The notes under the pieces were generated by a model that saw only the letters and a list, made by a program, of their open reading frames with translations, was not told where the DNA came from and searched no databases. Shown piece by piece: positions 1 to 8,451 of a stretch of DNA of 64,000 nucleotides. This stretch comes from Vogesella aquatica (GTDB lineage Bacteria; Pseudomonadota; Gammaproteobacteria; Burkholderiales; Chromobacteriaceae), in contig NZ_JAQQLF010000017.1 in NCBI RefSeq assembly GCF_028548455.1, positions 1-64,000 on the forward strand, read 5' to 3'. The number at the start of each line of letters is the position of its first letter. The first letter of the stretch is position 1. A program made the translations under genes and the position numbers.

Positions 1-160
1 GTGTAGTTTGACGATCATGGATTGGGTGCTCGGGAGAGTTGTAGCAGGATACCCATGACTTCTCGTGCTGTGTTCAGTTTGAGTAGCCGATTGCTTATAT
101 GATCGTCAGGGATGCGACAGCTATACCCCTGCCAAGGCACAATTTCATTTGAGGGCCGCC

Positions 161-736
161 ATGCCATTCCCGGAACGCGATCAATTTCCCGAGTCACTTG
201 AAACCGACAGGTTGCTTGTCCGGGTTGCGCGCCCCGGCGATGGGCAGATGTTCAATGCCGCAATCGTGGAGTCCCGTGAACAGCTCAAACAATGGCTTGG
301 CTGGGTTGACCCGCCGCCGTCGTTGCGTGAGTCGGAGGCTTCCTGCTGCCGGGCGTTCGCCCGCTTTCTGCTCAACGAAGACCTGATGGTTTTCTTCATT
401 GATAAAGCATCAGGCGAGCTGGTGGGCGGCAGTGGCTTGCACAATCCCGACTGGGTGCTGCGCCAGTTTGAGGTGGGTTATTGGGGGCGCAGCAGCTTTC
501 TCGGCCAGGGCTTTATCACGGAAGGGGTGGCTGCCCTGACGGAGTACGCGCTGCAACAACTGGGCGCAAGCCGCGTGTTCCTTACCACCGACGAACAGAA
601 CCGGGCAAGTTGGCGCCTGGCAGAGCGGGCCGGGTTTCAACTGGAAGGCACCTTGCGTCATGATCGTCTTAACATTCAGGGCCAACTCAGGGATACCCGT
701 GTTTACTCCCGCGTGCAACATGGTCGGCAGGGCTGA
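161..736 (+). CDS. GNAT-family N-acetyltransferase (RimJ/RimL type)
   Basis: Predicted 191-residue acetyl-CoA-dependent N-acetyltransferase. The start LETDRLLVR and the later GYWGRSSFLGQGFITEGV are typical of the RimJ/RimL branch, which acetylates ribosomal-protein N-termini or small amines. The acetyl-CoA-binding loop is the Q/R-x-x-G-x-G/A region near residue 115, and N-R-A-S-W-R-L-A-E-R-A-G-F is the usual family C-terminal signature. I chose ATG at 161, which has GAGG about nine bases upstream, over an in-frame TTG at 149. The gene stands alone and its substrate cannot be read from the sequence. Confidence 0.85.
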   Translation: MPFPERDQFPESLETDRLLVRVARPGDGQMFNAAIVESREQLKQWLGWVDPPPSLRESEASCCRAFARFLLNEDLMVFFIDKASGELVGGSGLHNPDWVLRQFEVGYWGRSSFLGQGFITEGVAALTEYALQQLGASRVFLTTDEQNRASWRLAERAGFQLEGTLRHDRLNIQGQLRDTRVYSRVQHGRQG

Positions 737-749
737 ATGACATGAAGTC

Positions 750-845
750 CAACGTTTACCGCGTTTTCAAGCAAGCTGGCATGGTTTGCTGTGATGGTGC
801 CCGGTAAACGTTGGGCTTTGCTACGCGCAACCCAAGCTGCGCGTT
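750..845. repeat. Intergenic inverted repeat and short palindromic element
   Basis: CAACGTTTACC at 750-760 is repeated exactly as its inverse complement at 803-813. Directly after it lies a TTGGGC...AACCCAA hairpin-like stretch (about 811-835) resembling the short intergenic palindromes common in proteobacteria. It follows the acetyltransferase stop and may act as a terminator, but there is no T-run. One DUS-like motif follows at 928. Confidence 0.4.
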
Positions 846-973
846 GAACCCACGCTGTGCTTCGGGGTTTCCCGTGCCAAAGGGCAACCATCCGCCGCGA
901 CAGCCGGGCCTCGCAAACAGGGTGGCCTGCGGCCAACCTGCCGTGCCTGCCGCTCAGGCAGGGGGCGGCTGGC

Positions 974-3019
974 TTACAGCATTGCCGGACCGTCCACGTC
1001 GCCGTCCACGCCGGCCAGCGGGCCCAGTAGCTGCTGTTGCTGGTAGTGGTGGCACCAGCTCAGGTAGTCGTCTATCGGCATGGGTTTGCTGTAGTAGTAG
1101 CCCTGCCCGATATCGCAACCCAGCAGCCACAGCTGCTGCATGGTTTCCTGGTCTTCTATGCCTTCGGCTACCACCATCAGGCCCAGGTGGTGGGCCAGGT
1201 CGATAGTGGATTCCACAATGGCCATATTGCCGCGGTCGTCTACCAGCTGGCTGATGAAGCGCTGGTCGATCTTGAGCTCCTGCACCGGCAGGTGTTTCAG
1301 ATAGCCCAGCGAGGAAAAACCGGTGCCGTAGTCGTCTATGGCCAGGCGCACGCCCAGCGCCACGATGTCTTGCAGGATGGCCAGGCCTTTTTCCGGCGCG
1401 CTCAGCATCAGGCTTTCGGTGACTTCCAGCCGTACCAGGGCGGGGTTGATGCCGGTTTCCTGCAGCAGCTGGCGCAGCATGGGCAAAAGCTCGGTATCAA
1501 ACAGGCTGCGCACCGACAGGTTTACCGACACGGCCACACCGGGGAAGTCGGTTTGCCATAGTGCGCACTGGTGCAGCGCCTCGCGTATGGTCCAGCGGGT
1601 GAGGGGTTTGATCAGGCCGGAGCTTTCGGCAATGGGGATGAACTCCAGCGGCGAGATGAAGCCTTCTTCGGGGTCGAACCAGCGCGCCAGTGCTTCGGCG
1701 GCTACCAGCTTGCCGGTGCGGATATTGATCAGCGGCTGAAAGTGTTGCGTCAGCTGGTTTTGCGCCATGGCGTCGCGCAGCCGGCCAAAACGGTAGTGGT
1801 AGCGTACAAAGGCTTCGTCCTGGCTGGCGTCGTACATGGTGGCGGCTTGCCCGTGCTGCAGCGCTTGCAGCATGGATTGCTCGGCCTTGTGCAGCAGCGC
1901 TTCCGCGCTGGCGCCGTGCCGCGGGTACACCGCAATGCCGGCGGTGTAGTCGATGTGTACCGGGAAGCCGCGTATTTCAAAATCCAGATTGTAGCTGCCC
2001 ACCATCTGGGTGGTTTTTTCCAGGTCAAACTGCGGTTTGCGCATGTGGAATATCACCAGCAGCTCTTCGCGGGCAATGCGCGCCAGCATGCCACCTTCGC
2101 CCAGTAGCTGTTGCAGGGTGCCGGTAATGGCTTGCATCAGTTCATTGGTGGCGTCGCTGCCGATGATGTTGCTGATTTCCGGCAGCCGCGACAGCCGCAT
2201 GGCAATCACCAGCAAGCCGCCATGCCGCGACTGCGCCTGGCCGATTTCATCCTGCAGCAGCGGCAGGATGCGGGTGCGGTTGGGCAGCTTGGTTACCGGG
2301 TCGTGCAGGGCCAGAAACTGTAGCTGGTCCAGGTAGTGCTGGGCGGTGGCGGTATTGGCCAGCACGCCTTCGTGCAGCTTTTCCTGAAAGCGGCTACGCA
2401 GCAGGTTAAAGCAGGCGGCAATCACCGACACAAACAGCAGCGACGACAGATAGTGCGGGATCTGCACCGGGTCGTAGGGGTAGGCCAGTGCCGTGCCGCG
2501 CAGCGCCAGCAGCAGCACGCCTACTTCTAGCAGGAACAGGCCACTCCACAGCCAGCCTTTGCGCTGGCCTTTGATGAAAAAGGCCATGAACGGGAAGCTG
2601 TACGCCCAGAACAGGCCGGTGCCGCCCACGCCACCCACCACCACCAGCGCGCCAAATACCACCACGCCGCATAGCATCAGCAGGTTTTCGGCCCAGCGCA
2701 GATGTTGGCCGCGCCGCGCCAGGCGGATGGCAGGCAGCAAGAGCAGCAGGGCGCTGGCGGCTTCTATTGCGCCCAGCAGCGGGTAGGGTGCCAGCAGGGT
2801 GTTGAACAGGGAAAACAGCAGGGCAACGACAAAGCCGATGGGGGCAATGGTCAGCACATTATCCCTGCGCTCTTGTTGGCCCAGGATTTCCTTGCTGCCC
2901 TGGCCCAGCAGGCTGGAGACAAAGCGCCACGGTTTGGGTGCGTGTTGTTCGGGTGTCTTGGGCATGGCGTGCTTGGCGTTCGGTGTCGTAGCGGTATGAA
3001 TTGTGCGTAATTTTCTCAT
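974..3019 (-). CDS. Membrane EAL phosphodiesterase with degenerate GGDEF domain
   Basis: Predicted inner-membrane c-di-GMP phosphodiesterase of 681 residues. About six hydrophobic segments span residues 58-205. A GGDEF-like domain (about 235-400) begins with HDPVTKLPNRT, but AREEL (316-320) replaces the GGDEF signature, so cyclase activity is unlikely and the domain may be regulatory. The EAL domain (about 415-665) looks intact: EALARW at 442-447, VNLSVRS near 499, LEVTES near 531, DDYGTGFSS from 562, LKID near 582 and VAEGIE near 617. It is divergent from the periplasmic binding protein at 3178, across a 150-base gap, which could supply its signal (inference). The start could also be the Met 19 codons downstream. 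Confidence 0.9.
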   Translation of the reverse strand: MRKLRTIHTATTPNAKHAMPKTPEQHAPKPWRFVSSLLGQGSKEILGQQERRDNVLTIAPIGFVVALLFSLFNTLLAPYPLLGAIEAASALLLLLPAIRLARRGQHLRWAENLLMLCGVVVFGALVVVGGVGGTGLFWAYSFPFMAFFIKGQRKGWLWSGLFLLEVGVLLLALRGTALAYPYDPVQIPHYLSSLLFVSVIAACFNLLRSRFQEKLHEGVLANTATAQHYLDQLQFLALHDPVTKLPNRTRILPLLQDEIGQAQSRHGGLLVIAMRLSRLPEISNIIGSDATNELMQAITGTLQQLLGEGGMLARIAREELLVIFHMRKPQFDLEKTTQMVGSYNLDFEIRGFPVHIDYTAGIAVYPRHGASAEALLHKAEQSMLQALQHGQAATMYDASQDEAFVRYHYRFGRLRDAMAQNQLTQHFQPLINIRTGKLVAAEALARWFDPEEGFISPLEFIPIAESSGLIKPLTRWTIREALHQCALWQTDFPGVAVSVNLSVRSLFDTELLPMLRQLLQETGINPALVRLEVTESLMLSAPEKGLAILQDIVALGVRLAIDDYGTGFSSLGYLKHLPVQELKIDQRFISQLVDDRGNMAIVESTIDLAHHLGLMVVAEGIEDQETMQQLWLLGCDIGQGYYYSKPMPIDDYLSWCHHYQQQQLLGPLAGVDGDVDGPAML

Positions 3020-3177
3020 GCCATCAGGCAGGTGTCTGTTTTATAGACATAGTTTCTCATGTTGATTGCATGGTTCGCGATATTGGCGCTGAAAGCAGGG
3101 TGCGAACCCCACATTGGCGACCTATCCTTCCGGCGAAGTACTTACACTAGCGACTTGTCGATTCCGGAATGTATCCC

Positions 3178-4272
3178 ATGCTGCGCACTGCCTTGCTGTT
3201 GTTTTGCCTGTGTTTTGCCGCCCCCGTTCAGGCGCTGTCGGTAGTGTTCATCAATCCGGGGCATGCCAATGAAACCTACTGGTTTACCGCTAGCCGCTGC
3301 ATGCAGGCAGCGGCAGAGGACCTGGGCATCAGCTTGCGCGTCGAGTATGCCGCACGCAATTACAAGCTGGCGCTGGAGCATGCCCGGGCCCTGGCTGGCC
3401 TGCCGCCAGCGCAGCGGCCGGACTATGTGATCTTGAGCAATGAATTTGGCACGGCTGCCGAAATGGTCAAGCTACTCAGTGATGCCGGTATCAAAAGCTT
3501 TCTGGCTTTCAGCGGGCGTGGTGCCGGCGCCGCTGGTGAAGAGCTGGGCAAGCCCCGGCAGAAATTCCCCTTGTGGCTAGGCTCGCTGGAACCGCGCGCC
3601 AGCGACGCAGGCTACCTGACAGGCCAGACGCTGATTGCGCAGGCGCGCCGCGCCGGTGTGCCACGTATTCACGGCAAAATGCCCATGCTGGTGATCGGCG
3701 GGGATCGCAGTACGCCCACATCAGTGTTCCGGCTGCAGGGTTTGTATCAGGCAGTGCGTGATGCCGGCGACGTGATTGTGGTGCAAGAAGTGATGGCCGC
3801 GTGGGATCGCCAGCGTGCTGCGCAGCAGGCCAGCTGGCTGTACCGCCGCCATCCGCAGGTGCGCATGGTGTGGGCCGGCAGCGACCAGATGGCCATGGGG
3901 GCCATGGCCCAGTGGCGGGCGCGCGGCGGCCAGCCGGGCAAAGATGCCTTTTTCAGCGGTATCAATACCTCGCCGGAAGCGCTGCAGAGTTTGAGCGACG
4001 GTAGCATGACCACGCTGGCGGGCGGCCACTTTGTTACCGGTGCCTGGGCGCTGGTAATGTTGTACGACTACGAGCACGGCAAGGACTTTGCCAGCGAGGG
4101 GCTGGAGCTACAGCGCCCGCTGTTTGTCCGCTTTGACGCCGCCTTGGCGCAGCGCTACCTGAAAGCCTATAGCGATGCCGACTTCAGCCGGGTGGACTTT
4201 GCCCGCTTTAGCAAGGTAAAGAACCCTGCCATCCAGCGCTATCGTTTCAGCTTCCAGGCCTTGCTGCCCTAG
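3178..4272 (+). CDS. Periplasmic substrate-binding protein, type 1 fold
   Basis: Exported protein of 364 residues with a clear signal peptide (hydrophobic run, then cleavage after PVQA). The mature part resembles sugar-type (type 1) periplasmic binding proteins related to RbsB/LuxP: VVFINPGHANETYW near the N-terminus, then PDYVILSNEFGTAAEMVKLL and AWDRQRAAQQASWLYRRHPQVRMVWAGSDQMAMGAM in the second lobe. No permease or ATPase gene is adjacent, which suggests a sensory rather than a transport role. I prefer ATG 3178, with GGAA a few bases upstream, over ATG 3169, which would lack a spaced ribosome-binding site. The stop overlaps by four bases the end of the convergent LysR gene. The ligand is unknown. 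Confidence 0.8.
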   Translation: MLRTALLLFCLCFAAPVQALSVVFINPGHANETYWFTASRCMQAAAEDLGISLRVEYAARNYKLALEHARALAGLPPAQRPDYVILSNEFGTAAEMVKLLSDAGIKSFLAFSGRGAGAAGEELGKPRQKFPLWLGSLEPRASDAGYLTGQTLIAQARRAGVPRIHGKMPMLVIGGDRSTPTSVFRLQGLYQAVRDAGDVIVVQEVMAAWDRQRAAQQASWLYRRHPQVRMVWAGSDQMAMGAMAQWRARGGQPGKDAFFSGINTSPEALQSLSDGSMTTLAGGHFVTGAWALVMLYDYEHGKDFASEGLELQRPLFVRFDAALAQRYLKAYSDADFSRVDFARFSKVKNPAIQRYRFSFQALLP

Positions 4273-5195
4273 GCCGGACTGGCGCTGTCGCTAAAATGAC
4301 ACGCCATCCATTGTTGTATCTCTTCCACAAACAGCCTTACCTTCAGTGCATTACGGCGGGCGGCCGGGTATACGGCGTATACGTGGTCGCGCCCGAAGCT
4401 CTCGCCCGTGCAGTGGTAGTCTGCAAAGACCTGTTGCAGTTTTCCTGCCCTGATGTGGTGCAGTGCACTCCACCGAGGGCAGGGCAAAATGCCCTGCCCG
4501 GCGCAGGCTGCATCCAGTAACAGGTCAAAATTATCCGAGCGGATACGCCCTTGTGGTTCTACCCGCAGGCTGTGGCCATCGCGGGCAAAAAACCAGGCCG
4601 GGTTCAGTAGCGGGTGGCGGTATACCAGGCAGCGGTGTTGTACCAGATCTGCCGGGCTGTGCAGTGGCGGCGCACTGGCCAGATAGGCGGGGGAGGCGCA
4701 CACCATCACGCGGTTATCGCCTATTACCTTGGCAATCTGCCCGGGCAGGTCGTGGTGCCCCAGGCGCAGCGCCAGGTCGTAGTTCTCGGCTACCAGATCT
4801 ACGTAGCGGTCAGCCAGGCTGATATCCAGCTCTACCTCGGGATAGCGTTGCATGAAAGCCGGGCAAAAGCCGGACAGCACGGCGCGGCCAAACGATAGCG
4901 GCGCGGTGATGCGCAGCACCCCGCGTGGCTCACCGTCCAGCTCACGCAGGCGTTGGCCGACCCGCCCTAGCTGCTGCATGGCCTCGCTGGCGGTTTCCAG
5001 ATAAATGCGCCCCGCTTCGGTCAGCGCTACCTGACGCGTGCTGCGCGTCAGTAGCCGTGTGCCGAGTGATGCCTCCAGCGCATTGAGTGCCTTGGTCATC
5101 GCCGACGGGCTCTTGCCCAGTTTTAGTGCGGCGCGCGACATGCTGCCGGTTTCTGCTACCGCAATAAACGCTTGTATCGCCTGAAAGGTATCCAT
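4269..5195 (-). CDS. LysR-family transcriptional regulator
   Basis: LysR-type regulator of about 308 residues. The N-terminal winged helix reads FIAVAETGSMSRAALKLGKSPSAMTKALNALEASLG and is followed by a substrate-binding effector domain (about 90-300). It is divergent from the polyamine-type cassette starting at 5315 and so probably controls it. I chose the ATG at 5193-5195, with GGAAAAACTG just upstream. Starts at 5207 or further upstream would only lengthen the N-terminus, which LysR proteins normally keep short. The inducer cannot be told from sequence. Confidence 0.9.
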   Translation of the reverse strand: MDTFQAIQAFIAVAETGSMSRAALKLGKSPSAMTKALNALEASLGTRLLTRSTRQVALTEAGRIYLETASEAMQQLGRVGQRLRELDGEPRGVLRITAPLSFGRAVLSGFCPAFMQRYPEVELDISLADRYVDLVAENYDLALRLGHHDLPGQIAKVIGDNRVMVCASPAYLASAPPLHSPADLVQHRCLVYRHPLLNPAWFFARDGHSLRVEPQGRIRSDNFDLLLDAACAGQGILPCPRWSALHHIRAGKLQQVFADYHCTGESFGRDHVYAVYPAARRNALKVRLFVEEIQQWMACHFSDSASPA

Positions 5196-5314
5196 CAGTT
5201 TTTCCATCCGGGAAAAAAAGAACTGCGTGCTTCGTACTTTATCCTGCCGCGCACTTGCGCTCATGATGTTTTTACCGCGGCACGCATTGTGCGCACCATA
5301 CCAGGGAGAGAGTC

Positions 5315-6409
5315 ATGAAAACTACATTGAAAGCCCTTGCTGTCTGTACTGCAGCGGCCTGTATGCCGCAGCTGGCACAGGCGGCCGGCACCTTGAACAT
5401 CTACAACTGGGGCGAGTACTTTGCCGCGGATACTATTGCCGGATTCGAAAAAGAAACCGGCATCAAGGTGCGGCTGGACGTGTACGACAGCAACGAGGTG
5501 CTGCAGACCAAATTGCTGGCCGGTGGTAGCGGCTACGACCTGGTGTTTCCGTCGAATGACTTTTTGACCCGGCAAATCCAGAGCGGCGTGTACCAGAAGC
5601 TGGACAAACGCAAGCTGCCCAACCTGAAAAACCTGGACCCGGCATTCGTGCCCAAGGTGGATAGCGTGGACAAGGGCATGCAGTACAGCGTGCCGTATAT
5701 GTGGGGCACCACCGCCATTGGCTACAACGTGGACAAGGTGAAGAAAGCACTGGGCGGCCAGCTACCGGCCAATACGTATGATCTGCTGTTCAAACCCGAG
5801 GTGCTGGCCAAGCTGCAGGGCTGCAATGTGGCCTATAACGACGCCGGCAGCGTAATGCTGCCGATGGCCATGCGCTACCTGGGGCTGGACCCGAACAGCA
5901 CCAGCGCCAAGGACTACGACGCCGCCTACGCGGTGCTGGCCAAAGCCCGCCCGTACGTAAAGCGGCTGATCGCCACCCCGGTGATGAATGACCTGGCCAA
6001 CGGCGAGGTGTGCGTCACCACCGGTTACTCCGGCGCTGTGCTGGTAGCCAAGCTGCGCGCCAGGCAGAACAAGAATGGCCAGAACATCGCCTACACCATT
6101 CCGCAGCAGGGCGCGCCGATGTGGTTCGACAGCATGGTGATCCCGAAAGACGCCAAGAACGTCGATAACGCCCACCTGTTCATCAATTACCTGCTGCGCC
6201 CGGACGTGATCGCCAACATCAGCAATGCGGTGATGTACCCCAGCCCCAACGCACAGGCGGCCAAGCTGATGAGCAAAGACCTCACCGGCGACCCGATGAT
6301 CTACCCCGACGCCGCGCGCATGAAAAGCTTCTGGGTACAGCGCCCGCTGGAGCCTGCCGTGCAGCGCATCCAGACCCGGCTGTGGCAGAAATTCAAGACC
6401 GGCCGCTAG
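5315..6409 (+). CDS. potF: Polyamine-binding periplasmic protein, PotF/SpuD-like
   Basis: Exported 364-residue binding protein of the PotD/PotF family, the ligand receptor of putrescine/spermidine ABC importers. The signal peptide ends near QLAQA and the mature protein starts AGTLNIYNWGEYF, the hallmark of this family. GGSGYDLVFPSNDFLTRQI, MWGTTAIGYN and WFDSMVIPKDAKN are also typical. A strong GGGAGAG lies 5' of the ATG. The next gene begins nine bases after the stop. No permease or ATPase genes lie beside it, so it may share a transporter encoded elsewhere or scavenge substrate for the two downstream hydrolases. Putrescine versus another polyamine is not settled. Confidence 0.9.
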   Translation: MKTTLKALAVCTAAACMPQLAQAAGTLNIYNWGEYFAADTIAGFEKETGIKVRLDVYDSNEVLQTKLLAGGSGYDLVFPSNDFLTRQIQSGVYQKLDKRKLPNLKNLDPAFVPKVDSVDKGMQYSVPYMWGTTAIGYNVDKVKKALGGQLPANTYDLLFKPEVLAKLQGCNVAYNDAGSVMLPMAMRYLGLDPNSTSAKDYDAAYAVLAKARPYVKRLIATPVMNDLANGEVCVTTGYSGAVLVAKLRARQNKNGQNIAYTIPQQGAPMWFDSMVIPKDAKNVDNAHLFINYLLRPDVIANISNAVMYPSPNAQAAKLMSKDLTGDPMIYPDAARMKSFWVQRPLEPAVQRIQTRLWQKFKTGR

Positions 6410-6418
6410 GAGCAAACC

Positions 6419-7540
6419 ATGACACCCACCACCGGTTTTCTCTACGACACGCTGTTTTTGCAACATAACGCGGGCCGCCAGACCTACCACGGGGCCCATG
6501 GCGCTGCCGACGCCGGCGCCGAGTTCGACTGCCCCGAGCGGCTGGCCTACACCAAGGCGTTGCTGGACGCCACCGGCATGACGGCGCGGCTGCAACCGCT
6601 GGCCTACCAGCCGGCCGACGACGCCACACTGCTGCGGGTGCACACCCCGGCCTACCTGGCGCAGCTGGCGGCCAACTGTGCCGCTGCGGATGGCGATGGG
6701 GTAGTGCTGGGCCCCGACGCACGGGGCGGCCCGGCCACCGAGCGCATCGCCCGCGCCGCCGCCGGTGCGGCCTGCGCCGCCGTGGACGCAGTACTACAAG
6801 GCCAGGTTGGCCGCGCCTACGCGCTGATCCGCCCGTCCGGCCACCACGCCGGGCCCGACTACGCCATGGGCTACTGCTACTACAACAACGTGGCGGTGGC
6901 GGCGCGCCACGCCCAGGCCCGTTACGGCCTGCAGCGCATCGCTATCATCGACTGGGACGTACACCACGGCAACGGCACCCAGCACGTGTTCGAGGCCGAC
7001 CCGCAGGTGCTGTTCTGCTCGCTGCACGAAGAAGGCAACTACCCGCTGGAAGGCGGTAGCGAGGCGGACCAGGGGCAGGGCGACGCTGCCGGCTACACGC
7101 TGAACATCCCGCTGCCGGCCGGCAGTGGCTACGCCGCCTACGCGCTGGCGTTCGAGCAGGTGTTGCTGCCGGTGCTGCAGCACTTCCGCCCCGAGCTGAT
7201 CCTGGTGTCGGCCGGGCAGGACGCCAACGCCTATGACCCGCTGGGCCGCATGCGCCTTACCCGCCCCGGCTACCGCGCGCTGGCGGCCAGCCTCACCGCT
7301 GCGGCGGGTGAGCTGTGCCAGGGCCGCATCGTGATGCTGCAGGAGGGTGGCTACAGCCTGCCGTACCTGCCGATTGCCACCCTCGGCGTGATCGAGGGCT
7401 TGAGCGGCCAGCAGGTGGATTTTGACGACCCGCACTGGGTGCCGGACCGGCCGCTGACCAGCAACGAAGCCGCCGCCGTGGCGCGTGCCCGCGACGCCCA
7501 GCGCCGGTACTGGGCACTGCAAGGAGAGCAAGATGCGTAA
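6419..7540 (+). CDS. Histone-deacetylase-family amidohydrolase (acetylpolyamine deacetylase-like)
   Basis: Zinc-dependent deacetylase of 373 residues from the HDAC/acetylpolyamine amidohydrolase superfamily. Visible motifs are RPSGHHAG (the paired catalytic histidines), DWDVHHGNGTQ (zinc ligands Asp and His), SAGQDANAYDPLG (third zinc ligand Asp, where relatives usually have SAGFDAH) and QEGGY (catalytic Tyr). Its place between a polyamine receptor and N-carbamoylputrescine amidase suggests removal of acetyl groups from imported acetylpolyamines (inference). It starts nine bases after potF and overlaps aguB by eight bases, so the three genes form one operon. Confidence 0.88.
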   Translation: MTPTTGFLYDTLFLQHNAGRQTYHGAHGAADAGAEFDCPERLAYTKALLDATGMTARLQPLAYQPADDATLLRVHTPAYLAQLAANCAAADGDGVVLGPDARGGPATERIARAAAGAACAAVDAVLQGQVGRAYALIRPSGHHAGPDYAMGYCYYNNVAVAARHAQARYGLQRIAIIDWDVHHGNGTQHVFEADPQVLFCSLHEEGNYPLEGGSEADQGQGDAAGYTLNIPLPAGSGYAAYALAFEQVLLPVLQHFRPELILVSAGQDANAYDPLGRMRLTRPGYRALAASLTAAAGELCQGRIVMLQEGGYSLPYLPIATLGVIEGLSGQQVDFDDPHWVPDRPLTSNEAAAVARARDAQRRYWALQGEQDA

Positions 7541-8399
7541 TGTGACTGTGGCCACTACCCAGATGGCCTGTAGCTGGGACCGTGCGGCCAACCTGGACCG
7601 CGCCGAAGCCCTGGTGCGCGCTGCGGCGGCGCAAGGGGCGCAGGTGATCCTGCTGCAAGAGCTGTTCGAAACGCCGTACTTCTGCATCGACCAGCGCCAC
7701 CACCACAACGCATTGGCGGCGCCGTTCGACGGCCACCCATGGCTGGGGCGCTTTGCCGCGCTGGCGCGCGAACTGCAGGTGGTGCTGCCGGTAAGCTTTT
7801 TCGAGCAGGCGGGCAATACCCAGTTCAACAGCCTGGCCATGATCGACGCCGACGGCAGCGTGCTGGGCCACTACCGCAAGATGCACATTCCGGACGGGCC
7901 GGGTTACAGCGAGAAGTTCTACTTTGCGCCCGGCGACCTGGGCTTCAAGGTGTGGGACACCCGCTACGGCCGGCTCGGCGTCGGCATCTGCTGGGACCAG
8001 TGGTTTCCCGAAACCGCGCGCAGCATGGCGCTGATGGGCGCCGAGCTGCTGCTGTTTCCTACTGCCATCGGCAGCGAACCGCACGACCCGGCCATCCAGT
8101 CGCTGCGCCACTGGCAGAATACGCAGCGCGGCCACGCCGCGGCCAACGTGATGCCGCTGCTGGCCAGCAACCGTGTCGGCACCGAGCACGGCGAGGCCGG
8201 CACGCATATCATCTTCTACGGTGGCTCGTTCATCGCCGGCGAAGACGGCGAACTGCGTGCCGAGGCCGGCAGCGAGGATGGCACCATCCTCACCGCCACC
8301 TTCGACCTGGACGCGCTGGCGGCCAAGCGCCGCGCCTGGGGCGTGTTCCGTGACCGCCGCGTCGAGCACTACGGCACGCTGCTGCAGTACGCGGTTTGA
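7533..8399 (+). CDS. aguB: N-carbamoylputrescine amidase
   Basis: Nitrilase-superfamily hydrolase of 288 residues that converts N-carbamoylputrescine to putrescine, CO2 and ammonia in the agmatine route. The Glu-Lys-Cys triad is seen in LLQELFETPYFC (Glu), HYRKMHIPDGPG (Lys) and GVGICWDQWFPE (Cys). ETPYFC, QWFPE and the C-terminal RAWGVFRDRRVEHYG are strongly AguB-like. AAGGAG lies seven bases before ATG 7533, which is inside the end of the previous gene. The usual partner, agmatine deiminase (aguA), is absent from this window. Confidence 0.93.
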   Translation: MRNVTVATTQMACSWDRAANLDRAEALVRAAAAQGAQVILLQELFETPYFCIDQRHHHNALAAPFDGHPWLGRFAALARELQVVLPVSFFEQAGNTQFNSLAMIDADGSVLGHYRKMHIPDGPGYSEKFYFAPGDLGFKVWDTRYGRLGVGICWDQWFPETARSMALMGAELLLFPTAIGSEPHDPAIQSLRHWQNTQRGHAAANVMPLLASNRVGTEHGEAGTHIIFYGGSFIAGEDGELRAEAGSEDGTILTATFDLDALAAKRRAWGVFRDRRVEHYGTLLQYAV

Positions 8400-8413
8400 C
8401 CTGGCCACCCCGG

Positions 8414-8450
8414 CCCCGTGTTGCCTGTTTGCCAGGCGGCACGGGGCGTT
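8414..8450. terminator. Intrinsic terminator after aguB
   Basis: CCCCGTG (8414-8420) pairs with CACGGGG (8440-8446), and the stem extends inward through TGCCTG/CAGGC with one bulge. CGTTTTC follows on the plus strand. It lies between the convergent aguB and MFS genes. Confidence 0.7.
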
Positions 8451-8451
8451 T

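Noticed and set aside
1-160. A gene at the left window edge
   Set aside because: Short frames here have no ribosome-binding site or family character. I see nothing I can support before the acetyltransferase start.
5762-6643. Open frame of 293 codons antisense to potF and the deacetylase
   Set aside because: Both sense genes have clear family motifs. The antisense frame spans their junction and has no recognisable domain.
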